Below are positions 25,144 to 33,433 of a DNA stretch of 64,000 bases, piece after piece. The notes below the pieces were generated by a model, which saw only the letters and a list, made by a program, of their open reading frames with translations, searched no databases and was not told the origin of the DNA. The DNA lies in the NCBI RefSeq assembly GCF_002209565.1, contig NZ_NJIH01000008.1:124001-188000 (forward strand), in the 5' to 3' direction. The stretch comes from Candidimonas nitroreducens. GTDB lineage: Bacteria; Pseudomonadota; Gammaproteobacteria; Burkholderiales; Burkholderiaceae_B. The translations under genes and the position numbers were made by a program. The stretch's first letter is position 1. Every line of letters begins with the position of its first letter.

Positions 25144-25970
25144 TAGACCGTACGCATACCTTGCCGGTGTCGCGTCAGGCCCAACGACTGGGGATGGCCC
25201 GATCGAGTGTGTCTTACCGGGCACAGCCCGTAAGCGACACGGATTTGCGGCTGATGCGCTGCATCGACGAGTGGCATCTGGAGTTCCCGTTTGCCGGGGC
25301 GCGGATGCTGACTCGCTTGCCGCGCCGGGATGGTCACGAGGTGGGCCGCTGGCATGTGGGCACGCTGATGAGGCGCGTGGGCGTGAAGGCCTTGTATTGC
25401 AAGCCGAATACGAGCCGGCGCAACACCCAGCACAAGGTCTGGCCGTATCTGTTGCGTGGCATGAGAATCGAGCGGGCCAACCAGGTGTGGGCATTGGACA
25501 CGACCTATATCCCGATGGCGCGCGGCTTTGTGTATCTGACGGCGGTCGTGGACTGGGCCAGTCGCAAGATCCTGGCTCAGCGAGTGGCGATCACGCTGGA
25601 GGCCCTGCAGGCGGTCGAGGCGCTTGAGGAAGCGTTTGCCCGATATGGGCAACCGGACATCGTTAACACCGATCAAGGCAGTCAATTCACCGCCACGGCC
25701 TTCACCGAGGCGGTGCTCGACCGCGGTATCCGGCTGTCCATGGATGGTAAGGGGAGTTGGCGCGACAACGTGTTTGTTGAGCGCGTCTGGCGCAGCATCA
25801 AGTACGAAGAGGTTTATTTGAAAGCCTACGAGTCGGTCAGCCAGGCCCGCCAGCCCATCGGCGCGTACATTGAGCTCTATAACCAGAGACGGCCCCATTC
25901 GAGTCTGGCGGATCAGACTCCAGATGAGGCATACTTCGCGACGCTGCCTGCGATCAAATCGGCAGCATAG
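25122..25970 (+). CDS. IS3-family transposase OrfB (DDE integrase domain)
   Basis: 282 residues. An HTH_21-like segment (FAGARMLTRLPRRDGHEVGRWHVGTLMRR) precedes the rve catalytic core with the DDE triad in WALDTTYIP, VNTDQGSQF and NVFVERVWRSIKYEEVYL, and the closing YNQRRPHSSL motif. The frame is intact, so the element may still move. Confidence 0.95.
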   Translation: MAERKAMIDRTHTLPVSRQAQRLGMARSSVSYRAQPVSDTDLRLMRCIDEWHLEFPFAGARMLTRLPRRDGHEVGRWHVGTLMRRVGVKALYCKPNTSRRNTQHKVWPYLLRGMRIERANQVWALDTTYIPMARGFVYLTAVVDWASRKILAQRVAITLEALQAVEALEEAFARYGQPDIVNTDQGSQFTATAFTEAVLDRGIRLSMDGKGSWRDNVFVERVWRSIKYEEVYLKAYESVSQARQPIGAYIELYNQRRPHSSLADQTPDEAYFATLPAIKSAA

Positions 25971-26145
25971 TAGCCTGGGGCGTTCCACTTATAAATATCA
26001 GAGCCCTGTCCGAACAAGCGGCGCCACCTCTGCCGTTGACGCGAGCGAGAAGCGTCAAGTAGCACTGCTATCTGTACGTAGCGAGTTTCACCGTCGTTTG
26101 AAGATTAGTCGTGGTTGCGATGGGCCAAAAACGAAAGGCGTTGAA

Positions 26146-27312
26146 TTAGGGCTTCAACTGGGTTCGCACCAGCTCCGCAAAATAGCGTGCTCCGATTGAT
26201 AGAATCTCGTCATTAAAATCGTATTGGCCATTGTGCAGAGGTACGCCGCCGGGAGTGCCGGAGGCACCGTTACCGATAAATGCGAAGGCACCCGGCACGA
26301 CTCGCAAGAACGCGCCGAAGTCCTCGGAGATCATCATGGGAGCAACGTTTCCGTCCACGTTGCTGGGGCCAACCACTCGTTGAGCAGCCTGGATGGCCAC
26401 CAGCGTGCACTCGGGCCAATTCACCGTTGGGACGAATTCGTGGGTGTACTCCACTTCGCAAGTTGCACCATGTGCCGAGGCAATGCCTGTGCACAGTTCC
26501 CGTATACGCCGCTCCAGCAGAGCCTGCACCTCGGGCGAGTAGCTGCGCGTATCGCCTTTGATTTCTACATGGGTAGGGATGGAGTTACGTATGCCATCTG
26601 AATGGATCTCCGTGCAGGAAACAACTGCAGAATCCGAAGGGTCAACCGAACGGCCAATGATCGTCTGCAGCGCCAGAATAATCTCAGCAGCGATCACCAA
26701 CGGGTCGACCGCCATCTGTGGGCGCGCTGCGTGGCCGCCACGCCCATGAATGCGGATGACAAAATTATCTTCGCTGGCCATGATGCCACCGGCTCGGGTG
26801 GCGATGTGGCCCACGGGCATCCCCGGGATATTATGCACGCCATAAATCTCATCAACCGGAAAATGTTCGAACAATCCATCGCGGATCATGGCGTTGGCAC
26901 CGCAGCCATGTTCCTCGGCAGGTTGGAAGATGAGACGCACGGTGCCATTAAAGTCTCGGCTACGTGAAAGTAGCAGAGCCGCGCCAAGCACCATCGCCAT
27001 GTGGCCATCGTGTCCGCAGCCATGCATGCAACCAGATTTTCGGGAGACGTGCGGGCGATTTGTGGCGGTCTCAGTCATCGCCAGTGCATCCATATCAGCC
27101 CGCACACCGATAACACCTGTCCCCTCCCCAACGGTGAGGCTCGCAACCAGACCTGTTCCGCCTATGCCGCAGTGCACATCAAATCCAAGCCCTTTCACTA
27201 CTTTTGCTACGAAGGCAGCGGTATGTACTTCCTGGAAGCCTACTTCAGGGTGCTGGTGCAGGGCGTGTCGCCAGCCGAGCATTTCCTGCTCCAATGCCTC
27301 ATCTTTCACCAT
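26146..27312 (-). CDS. M20-family amidohydrolase (hippurate/N-acyl amino acid hydrolase-like)
   Basis: 388 residues. Metal and catalytic motifs are HQHPEVGFQE, GVRADMDAL, GCMHGCGHDGHMAM, FQPAEEHGCGA, and GRGGHAARPQMAVDP in the dimerisation domain, with ISEDFGAFL near the end. These enzymes cleave N-acyl amino acids such as hippurate. The start MVKDEALEQ has GGAG six bases upstream; an ATG at 27324 is possible. It follows a Bug receptor gene in the same direction, so it may act on the solute that receptor captures. Confidence 0.9.
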   Translation of the reverse strand: MVKDEALEQEMLGWRHALHQHPEVGFQEVHTAAFVAKVVKGLGFDVHCGIGGTGLVASLTVGEGTGVIGVRADMDALAMTETATNRPHVSRKSGCMHGCGHDGHMAMVLGAALLLSRSRDFNGTVRLIFQPAEEHGCGANAMIRDGLFEHFPVDEIYGVHNIPGMPVGHIATRAGGIMASEDNFVIRIHGRGGHAARPQMAVDPLVIAAEIILALQTIIGRSVDPSDSAVVSCTEIHSDGIRNSIPTHVEIKGDTRSYSPEVQALLERRIRELCTGIASAHGATCEVEYTHEFVPTVNWPECTLVAIQAAQRVVGPSNVDGNVAPMMISEDFGAFLRVVPGAFAFIGNGASGTPGGVPLHNGQYDFNDEILSIGARYFAELVRTQLKP

Positions 27313-27375
27313 GCTGATCTCCATTCATAGCGGTATCCAGCAGTTCAGCGCGATACGAGATATGATGATAAACCA

Positions 27376-28329
27376 CTAGTCCGTCATTCTCTGAGATTCT
27401 GCAAGTTCTTTGAATTTAAGAAAGCTGTCCTTCAAACGATCAGTGAATTCTGCAGCAGAGTATGAAGTGGGTTCCATACCCGCATTATTGATTTGTTTCT
27501 TGATATCAGGCTCTTGCAAGGCCTGAGTTATTTCCTTATTCAGTTTTTCTACCATCTGGTCAGGCAATCCTGCTGGCCCTATCAGCCCGATCCATGTAGA
27601 CATGTCATAGCCGGATAGACCGGACTCGTCTAATGTAGGCACATTGGGGAGTAAGGGCGAACGCTTTATAGACGTTACAGCTAATGGTTTGATCTTATGA
27701 GTCTGCACATATTGCATCAGGGGGCCCGTTCCAAGGAATCCCAGCGGAACTTGGTTGGATAGAAGATCGGTGATCGCGGCTCCTCCCCCTCTATAGGGCA
27801 CATGAACGAGCGTTAGCCCAGTCATAGCATTAAATTTCTCTCCTGCAAAGTGTTGGCTATTTCCCACGCCCGAGGTCGCATAAGAATATTTTTCTGGATC
27901 ATTTCGAGCGAGGGAAATTAATTCAGAGACCGAATTTGCTTTCACGCTAGGATTGGCGGCTAACAGAAAGGGGCCGGTAGCAAGCATTGCAATCGGGGTG
28001 AAATCTTTGATCGGATCGTATCTCGTCTTGCGAATGGCAGGGGACGCGGTAATGCTATCTGTTGTGACCATTAAGTTATATCCGTCTGGTGTACTATTCA
28101 CCAGTTCTGATGCGGCAATGTCCCCATTTGCGCCTGATTTATTCTCTACAACAAAAGCTACTCCTAATTTTTTGGATAGACTGGCAGCTAAAACCCGCGC
28201 CACTATGTCTGTAGATCCGCCTGGTGCATATCCTACGATTAACGTTACTGATCTTGTTGGCCATTCTGCAGAATGTGCTGGTAGGCCCATAAAGGCACTA
28301 ATAATTGCAGAGATAAATAGCTTTTTCAC
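27376..28329 (-). CDS. Bug/TctC-family periplasmic solute-binding protein
   Basis: 317 residues from a GTG preceded by AAGGAG. Signal peptide KKLFISAIISAFMGLPAHSA, then family motifs VGYAPGGSTDIVARVLA, FVVENKSGANGDIAA, PDGYNLMV, VPYRGGGAAITDLLSNQV and LLPNVPTLDESG. The gene is markedly more AT-rich than the rest of the window, as is the sulfatase upstream of it, which suggests acquisition together. Likely role: capture of an organic acid, perhaps the product or substrate of the neighbouring hydrolases. Confidence 0.9.
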   Translation of the reverse strand: MKKLFISAIISAFMGLPAHSAEWPTRSVTLIVGYAPGGSTDIVARVLAASLSKKLGVAFVVENKSGANGDIAASELVNSTPDGYNLMVTTDSITASPAIRKTRYDPIKDFTPIAMLATGPFLLAANPSVKANSVSELISLARNDPEKYSYATSGVGNSQHFAGEKFNAMTGLTLVHVPYRGGGAAITDLLSNQVPLGFLGTGPLMQYVQTHKIKPLAVTSIKRSPLLPNVPTLDESGLSGYDMSTWIGLIGPAGLPDQMVEKLNKEITQALQEPDIKKQINNAGMEPTSYSAAEFTDRLKDSFLKFKELAESQRMTD

Positions 28330-28431
28330 GATGTCTCTCCTTCCTGTTAAATCAGGCAATCTCATATTCAGAATATATATTGGTAGATTTTTTGGCCGAT
28401 GAGCTGAGATGATGTAAAGTTTTTTGTATGG

Positions 28432-29751
28432 CTAGTCAACTTGCCCTGGTGGAATATTTGGATGCTTTTGAAACGAAGCTTGCATGGCCTCAATCATTTT
28501 CCTTATCGGGCCAAGCACCCACATATTATGTATCGATACATTCACTTGCTCTTTGGGGTCACGCTTTAGATTGAACAGATAAGGAGACTCTAGCTTGCCT
28601 CTCATGTCATTTACTTCTGGTTGCCAAAACATATGGTATTTCCAGTCTCGCCACTTGACTGCGTACATCTCATTTTTTAGGAAGAAGCAAAATCCTTCTC
28701 GGCTAGATTTATCAGCGCCTTTAAAAAATTCGGTTTGATTGACACCATCTATCGGACGGTCTGTAGGAACGGAGGCGCCTGCAATGCCAGCCAGAGTAGT
28801 AAATAAGTCGGTAACATGGACAATTTCATTACTGACCCGGCCGGCATCTATCTTGTCGGGCCATCGGATTATAAATGGAACGCGTAGGCTGCCTTCCATC
28901 GCCGTGTGGTAAGTGCCGCTCCATGGTCCAGCCGTGCCCCTCCATGGTTCGCGAAACTCAGGCCCATTATCACTACAAAAAATCAAGATAGTGTCATTTG
29001 CAATTCCTAGCTCGTCTACGCAATCAATAATCTGTCCTACACGGTAGTCCATCTCCATCATGCTGTCACCAAAATCACCTGCGGCGCTTCTCCCAGAAAA
29101 ATTTTTATGCGGTAGCGTCGGGAAATGCAAATGAATCATAGGCAAGTAAAGAAAAAAAGGCTGGCCCGCACGAGAATTTCGGATTAGAAACTCGATCGAC
29201 TTTCCAACGATTTCCTCGTCGATCAGACGTCGGGCTTCCGAGTCGTATGCCTTAACATTTACAGAAGGTTGTCCTGCTATACCTTCCATCAGATAAGGAG
29301 TGTCTACAACATCAGGGTCAAAGCCTCTCGTCGTAGTAAACTCACTCTCATCAGTAGTTCGTGGCACGCCGTACCACTCGTCAAATCCTCTGTCGGAAGG
29401 AAATCGTCCAGGAATGTCACCTAAATGCCATTTCCCAAAAAGTGCTGTGGCATAGCCTTCAGAAGATAGTAGCTGTGGTAATGTTATTTCCCAGCGAGTT
29501 AGGCCATGAGGGAATCCGGCCGGAACAGATTGAAGACAGCCTGTACGAATGGGATGTCTTCCCGACATTAGGGCTGACCTCGTCGGTATACAGTCACTCT
29601 CAACATTGTAGTTAAGCAAACGTAGGCCTTGTTTGGCTAAGCCATCAATTCTTGGTGTTGGTGCGCCGAGTAACGAACCGCCGCCATAACAGCCAAGTTC
29701 CCCCCAACCCAAATTGTCGGCCATTATAAAGATGATATTCGGCTTATTCAT
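28432..29751 (-). CDS. sulfatase (Cys-type, formylglycine-dependent)
   Basis: 439 residues from MNKPNIIFIMADNLGWGELGCYGGG. The active-site motif is C54-I-P-T-R58 followed by SALMSGRHPIRTG; Cys54 must be oxidised to formylglycine by a separate enzyme, not encoded here. Metal-site regions IFCSDNGPEF and the C-terminal VKWRDWKYHMFW are present. No signal peptide is evident, so it may work in the cytoplasm. It hydrolyses a sulfate ester of unknown kind. It is divergent from a LysR gene 96 bp away, and is followed by Bug and M20 genes. AT-rich. Confidence 0.9.
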   Translation of the reverse strand: MNKPNIIFIMADNLGWGELGCYGGGSLLGAPTPRIDGLAKQGLRLLNYNVESDCIPTRSALMSGRHPIRTGCLQSVPAGFPHGLTRWEITLPQLLSSEGYATALFGKWHLGDIPGRFPSDRGFDEWYGVPRTTDESEFTTTRGFDPDVVDTPYLMEGIAGQPSVNVKAYDSEARRLIDEEIVGKSIEFLIRNSRAGQPFFLYLPMIHLHFPTLPHKNFSGRSAAGDFGDSMMEMDYRVGQIIDCVDELGIANDTILIFCSDNGPEFREPWRGTAGPWSGTYHTAMEGSLRVPFIIRWPDKIDAGRVSNEIVHVTDLFTTLAGIAGASVPTDRPIDGVNQTEFFKGADKSSREGFCFFLKNEMYAVKWRDWKYHMFWQPEVNDMRGKLESPYLFNLKRDPKEQVNVSIHNMWVLGPIRKMIEAMQASFQKHPNIPPGQVD

Positions 29752-29847
29752 GAGTGAGCTGAGCTCATATAATAGAATGGAAAAAATTATAATTCTATTA
29801 TTTCGCCAAATACATTCCAAACAGGAACTGTTTAATAACTAAATGTT

Positions 29848-30747
29848 ATGTATCTTCATCCGCGAGACCTTGAATACTTTCTAGTCATAGTTAGCCATGG
29901 CCGGCTATCTTCTGCCGCAGCAGAACTTGGCGTCACACAACCAGCACTCTCTAAAGTAATCAATCGCCTTGAAATGGAAACTGGGTTACTCTTGTTTGAA
30001 AGGGGAATTCATGGTGTTAGGTTGACAGGTGTGGGGCAAGAGTTCAAGCAGTCTGTACTCGATCTTCAGACCCAGCATCATTATAGTGTTTCACTTATCA
30101 ACGAATTAAAAGCAAAACAGGCCGGGATTCTCCGAGTTGGGACAACCAGTGTTTCGCGTGAAGCTTTGGTTGTAAAGACATTAAGTATTTTGATGGCTCG
30201 GCGGCCTGCCATGAGGGTGAGGCTAGTTAGTGGCCAATCGGATTGGTTATGCTCAGAAATCGAAGAAGGGCGGTTGGATTTAGCCGTCGTACCGAGTTAT
30301 CCTGGTTTGCCATTTAATTGTGAACAACAAATTCTTGGTAAAGACCAAATGCTGCCGGTTGTTCGCCAGTTTCACCCTTTAGCTAGAAACTCATCTTTAA
30401 AGATTCAAGACTTGGAAAAAATGCCATGGGCTTTAGGGGCACCAAATACTGCAGCTCGAAGAACTATTATTTCCATTTATAAGGCGCATGGGATGAGTGG
30501 CCCTCCCGTAAGCCTTGAGATGACTTACGTCACAGAATCCCTGTTAAGTCTAATTGCCTCTACGGACGTGATTGGTTTGATCCCTCAAAACTTATTTCGA
30601 CGGCCCGTGGCAGATATGCTGTATGTCTTGCCTGTGAAGGAACTGCATATTGATCGGTTGACTGTGCTGCTTAGCCGAAACGGCGCTCAATGGACTCCGC
30701 TAATGGAGTCTTTTCAGCAGCTATTAAAGATTGGCTCAACAACGTAA
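29848..30747 (+). CDS. LysR-family transcriptional regulator
   Basis: 299 residues. The N-terminal HTH is DLEYFLVIVSHGRLSSAAAELG plus VTQPALSKVINRLEMETGLLLFER; the effector domain begins near ILRVGTTSVSREA. It is divergent from the sulfatase-Bug-M20 operon and most likely activates it. The gene is AT-rich like its targets. It is followed by repeat copy B. Confidence 0.9.
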   Translation: MYLHPRDLEYFLVIVSHGRLSSAAAELGVTQPALSKVINRLEMETGLLLFERGIHGVRLTGVGQEFKQSVLDLQTQHHYSVSLINELKAKQAGILRVGTTSVSREALVVKTLSILMARRPAMRVRLVSGQSDWLCSEIEEGRLDLAVVPSYPGLPFNCEQQILGKDQMLPVVRQFHPLARNSSLKIQDLEKMPWALGAPNTAARRTIISIYKAHGMSGPPVSLEMTYVTESLLSLIASTDVIGLIPQNLFRRPVADMLYVLPVKELHIDRLTVLLSRNGAQWTPLMESFQQLLKIGSTT

Positions 30748-30796
30748 ATCCAATCGAGCCGTTTTATTTTTGTGCTGCATCTCATAGAATCGAAGA

Positions 30797-30925
30797 ATGC
30801 GCAATTAAAAGGCCGCCAGAATTACCTGACGGCCTTGAGAAAGCTACGATCTATAAGTGAGGATTTCTCTCAAAGTAACCTGTTGGTGTATACAGAATCA
30901 CTTAGTGCTGCGTCTGACACCTACT
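30797..30925 (+). repeat. intergenic repeat, copy B
   Basis: Hairpin AAGGCCGCCAG/CTGACGGCCTT is followed by CTCTCAAAGTAACCTGTTG, GAATCACTTAGTGCTGCGTC and ACACCTACT. Order, spacing and orientation match copy C closely and copy A in part. It lies right after the LysR gene and runs into the unit cluster. Confidence 0.75.
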
Positions 30926-30930
30926 GACGG

Positions 30931-31100
30931 ACACAGCAACAGGTGGTTTTGAGTATGCTGTGTTTTCAATAGCTTAGCAAGCTACTACAGCATCAGGTGA
31001 CTCACAAAATCACAGCAACAGGTGGTTCTGCCCACCTCCTAAACACAGCAACAGGTGGCTTTACCCTTTCCCTGTTGGTAGAGTCACCTGTTGCTGTGTT
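30931..31100. repeat. cluster of CACAGCAACAGGTG units in both orientations
   Basis: Near-identical 14-18 bp units occur at 30931 (ACACAGCAACAGGTGG), 30987 (ACAGCATCAGGTGACTC), 31011 and 31044 (CACAGCAACAGGTGG) in one direction, and at 31081 (GAGTCACCTGTTGCTGTG) in the other. A weaker one follows at about 31104. Spacing is irregular (33-56 bp). The last direct and the inverted unit could form a long hairpin. The same unit forms the tails of repeats A, B and C. Confidence 0.75.
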
Positions 31101-31306
31101 TGCAACATCATCCGGTGATTCTGGGTGGTTTGAATTGGCAGGAACGACGGGCTGGATGGAAAAGGTGTTTGTCGGTTATTCGGTTTTTGAGGGCTTCCCA
31201 TCGGGCATATCATCTAGCGGTTTTCACCCATCTATCGGGCGTATCCATTTGCAGCGCGACTGAGATGAGCTTGGCAAATTATTCCTAAATAGGTATATTT
31301 AGACGG

Positions 31307-31663
31307 ATGAGAGAATTACTCTGGATCTCGTCTGCCAAGAAAGACCTAAAAGCCATGCCGGACGAAGTGCAGCACACCTTTGGCTATGCGCTGCACTTGG
31401 CCCAGGCTGGGAAGAAGCACCGGCAGGCGAAGTCTATGCAGGGGTTCGGCTCGGCGGGGGTTCTTGAAATCGTCGAGGATGCGCAAGGCGGCACGTACCG
31501 AGCCGTCTATGCGCTCAAGATCGGCGATGCAATCTATGTCCTGCATTGCTTTCAGAAGAAGTCCACGCACGGAATCTCAACCCCGAAGCCGGATATGGAC
31601 TTGATCCGGGATAGGATGAAGGCAGCGCAAGAGCACGCGCAAGGCCACGGAGCAAAGAAATGA
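31307..31663 (+). CDS. type II toxin, RelE/HigB (Gp49-like) family
   Basis: 118 residues: LLWISSAKKDLKAMPDEVQHTFGYALHLAQ, then GFGSAGVLEIVEDAQGGTYRAVYALKIGDAIYVLHCFQKKS and a KPDMDLIRDRM tail. This is the phage-derived Gp49/HigB pattern of ribosome-dependent mRNA interferases. The stop overlaps the antitoxin start as ATGA; the toxin-first order is typical for HigBA. The pair lies between repeats B and C. Confidence 0.9.
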   Translation: MRELLWISSAKKDLKAMPDEVQHTFGYALHLAQAGKKHRQAKSMQGFGSAGVLEIVEDAQGGTYRAVYALKIGDAIYVLHCFQKKSTHGISTPKPDMDLIRDRMKAAQEHAQGHGAKK

Positions 31664-31980
31664 TCAAGATTGAAAAAAGCAGCGGCAACGTCTATGCCGA
31701 CCTGGGCATGCCAGACGCCGAGGCGATGCACCGCAAAGCACTGCTTGCCGCGAAGATTGATGAAACCATCAAGGCCAGGAAGTGGAGCCAGCAGCGCGCG
31801 GCCGAGGTGCTGGGCATCACCCAGCCCAAGCTGTCCATGATGTTGCGCGGGCAGTTCCATGGCATCAGCGAAACCAAGATGCTGGACTGCCTGGCCCGCT
31901 TGGGCTGGGACGTGACTATCGTTATTGGCCCCGTCCGGCGCAGGACCACGGTCGGCCATGTGGAAGTGGAATTTGCCTAG
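31660..31980 (+). CDS. XRE-family antitoxin, HigA-like
   Basis: 106 residues with the central HTH ETIKARKWSQQRAAEVLGITQPKLSMMLRGQFHGIS and a short C-terminal LGWDVTIVIGPVRRR. This HTH_37-type protein is the usual partner of Gp49-like toxins. It should neutralise the toxin and repress the pair's promoter. Confidence 0.9.
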   Translation: MIKIEKSSGNVYADLGMPDAEAMHRKALLAAKIDETIKARKWSQQRAAEVLGITQPKLSMMLRGQFHGISETKMLDCLARLGWDVTIVIGPVRRRTTVGHVEVEFA

Positions 31981-32077
31981 CGGTGGAGCAAGGTCGCTTC
32001 GCAGAGCCGGTCTCCTGATCGGATTCCTCATCCGCTTGCTTCCTGGCTCCGGTTCTGGGGCCAAAATCCCCTTCAAT

Positions 32078-32204
32078 GTGCATTTAAAGGCCGCCAGTAT
32101 TTTTTGGCGGCCTGGAAACAACAGCGATTCACAAATGAGAACCACTCTCCAAGTCACCTGTTGCTGTGAACAGAGTCACTTGATGCTGTGTCTCACAACA
32201 CCTA
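32078..32204 (+). repeat. intergenic repeat, copy C, abutting nrdB
   Basis: Hairpin AAAGGCCGCCAG/TTGGCGGCCT is followed by CTCTCCAAGTCACCTGTTG, GAGTCACTTGATGCTGTGTC and ACACCTACT. The final ACACCTACT, shared with copy B, includes the nrdB stop codon, so copy B looks like a duplicate of the sequence that ends nrdB. The hairpin may also end the nrd transcript. Confidence 0.75.
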
Positions 32205-33380
32205 CTCCCAGCTAAGCGCTCCCCCCGTTTGATACTCAATCACTCGGGTCTCGAAGAAGTTCCGTTCTTTCTTTAGATCGATCATCTCGGCCATCCACGG
32301 GAACGGATTTTCCTCCTGCGCAAACAGCGGCTCGAGACCAATTTGCTGGCATCTGCGGTTGGCGATGAAGCGCAGGTAGGACTTGAACATCGAGGCGTTC
32401 AGGCCCAGTACGCCGCGCGGCATGGTGTCTTCGGCGTAGGCGTATTCCAGGTCTACGGCCTTACGGAACAGTTCGCGGATTTCTTCGCGGAATTCGCTCG
32501 TCCACAGGTGCGGGTTCTCGAGCTTGATCGTGTTGATCAGGTCGATGCCGAAATTGCAGTGCATGGACTCGTCGCGCAGTATGTACATGTACTGCTCGGC
32601 GGCGCCGGTCATCTTGTTCTGCCGGCCCAGCGCCAGGATCTGCGTGAAGCCGACATAGAAGAACAGGCCTTCCATCAGGCACGCGAAAACGATCAGGGAC
32701 TTCAGCAGTTTTTGGTCGGCTTCGGGGGTGCCGGTCTTGAAGTCGGGGTCGGCGATGGCGTTGATGAAGGGGATGAGGAATTCGTCTTTGGCGCGTATCG
32801 AGGGGATCTCGTTATAGGCGTTGAAGATTTCGGATTCGTCCAGATCCAGGCTTTCGACGATGTACTGGTAGGCGTGGGTGTGGATGGCCTCTTCGAAGGC
32901 CTGGCGCAGCAGGAACTGGCGGCATTCGGGCGCGGTGATGTGGCGGTAGGTGCCCAGCACGATGTTGTTGGCCGCCAGCGAGTCGGCCGTTACGAAGAAG
33001 CCCAGGTTGCGCTTGACGATGCGGCGTTCGTCTTCGGTCAGCCCGGTGGGGTTCTTCCACAAGGAGATGTCGCGCGACATGTTGATTTCTTGCGGCATCC
33101 AGTGGTTGGCGCAGCCGGCCAGGTATTTTTCCCAGGCCCACTTGTACTTGAACGGCACGAGCTGGTTGACGTCGGTGCTGCCGTTGATGATGCGCTTGTC
33201 GGCCGCGCGCACGCGGCTGGCGGGCTTGGCGGGGGCCGCCGCGGCAGCGGCGCCCGGCTTGGCGATGGCATTGTCGGTGCCGGCGACGGCGGGTCTGACG
33301 GGCGCGGCCGCCGGGGCTGCCGCAGGCGCCTGTGCGGGCGCCGCGGCCGGGGTTGTTACGTCTTCTTCCCAATTCAACAT
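32202..33380 (-). CDS. nrdB: ribonucleoside-diphosphate reductase class Ia, beta subunit
   Basis: 392 residues. The di-iron ligands and radical tyrosine are visible: Asp in FFVTADSLA, Glu/His/Tyr in [12 protein letters not shown] (E-x-x-H then Tyr four further), Glu in [14 protein letters not shown], and Glu/His in RDESMHCNF. It makes the tyrosyl radical used by NrdA to reduce ribonucleotides. The first 60 residues are an odd Ala/Pro-rich low-complexity linker ([19 protein letters not shown]). The ribosome site AGGAAACACATC precedes ATG. It lies 53 bp downstream of nrdA in one operon. Confidence 0.96.
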   Translation of the reverse strand: MLNWEEDVTTPAAAPAQAPAAAPAAAPVRPAVAGTDNAIAKPGAAAAAAPAKPASRVRAADKRIINGSTDVNQLVPFKYKWAWEKYLAGCANHWMPQEINMSRDISLWKNPTGLTEDERRIVKRNLGFFVTADSLAANNIVLGTYRHITAPECRQFLLRQAFEEAIHTHAYQYIVESLDLDESEIFNAYNEIPSIRAKDEFLIPFINAIADPDFKTGTPEADQKLLKSLIVFACLMEGLFFYVGFTQILALGRQNKMTGAAEQYMYILRDESMHCNFGIDLINTIKLENPHLWTSEFREEIRELFRKAVDLEYAYAEDTMPRGVLGLNASMFKSYLRFIANRRCQQIGLEPLFAQEENPFPWMAEMIDLKKERNFFETRVIEYQTGGALSWE

Positions 33381-33433
33381 GATGTGTTTCCTGTACTGTT
33401 GGAGCCCTGCTCAATGCAGGGCGCCGGTCTGAA

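Larger units (their letters stand above)
24747..26032 (+). mobile_element. IS3-family insertion sequence (about 1.29 kb)
   Basis: Inverted ends CAGAGGTGGAGCCG and (reverse complement of the right end) CAGAGGTGGCGCCG, each followed a few bases later by TTCGGACAG, enclose overlapping orfA and orfB. Length is normal for IS3 elements. No matching direct target duplication is visible outside the ends, so the flanks may have been rearranged after insertion. Confidence 0.85.

Noticed and set aside
24747-26032. Target-site duplication of the IS3 element
   Set aside because: Bases outside the ends (CCAAT on the left, CCGTT on the right) do not match.
26033-26145. Right flank of the IS element as the missing 5' part of the cut gene
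   Set aside because: Translation of this stretch does not continue the frame at 24386-24745 in a convincing way.
30931-31100. Possible CRISPR array
   Set aside because: Units are only 14-18 bp, spacing is irregular, orientation changes and no cas genes are near.
30997-31263. 88-codon open frame across the repeat units
   Set aside because: It is made mostly of the CACAGCAACAGGTG repeats read in one frame and has no ribosome site.
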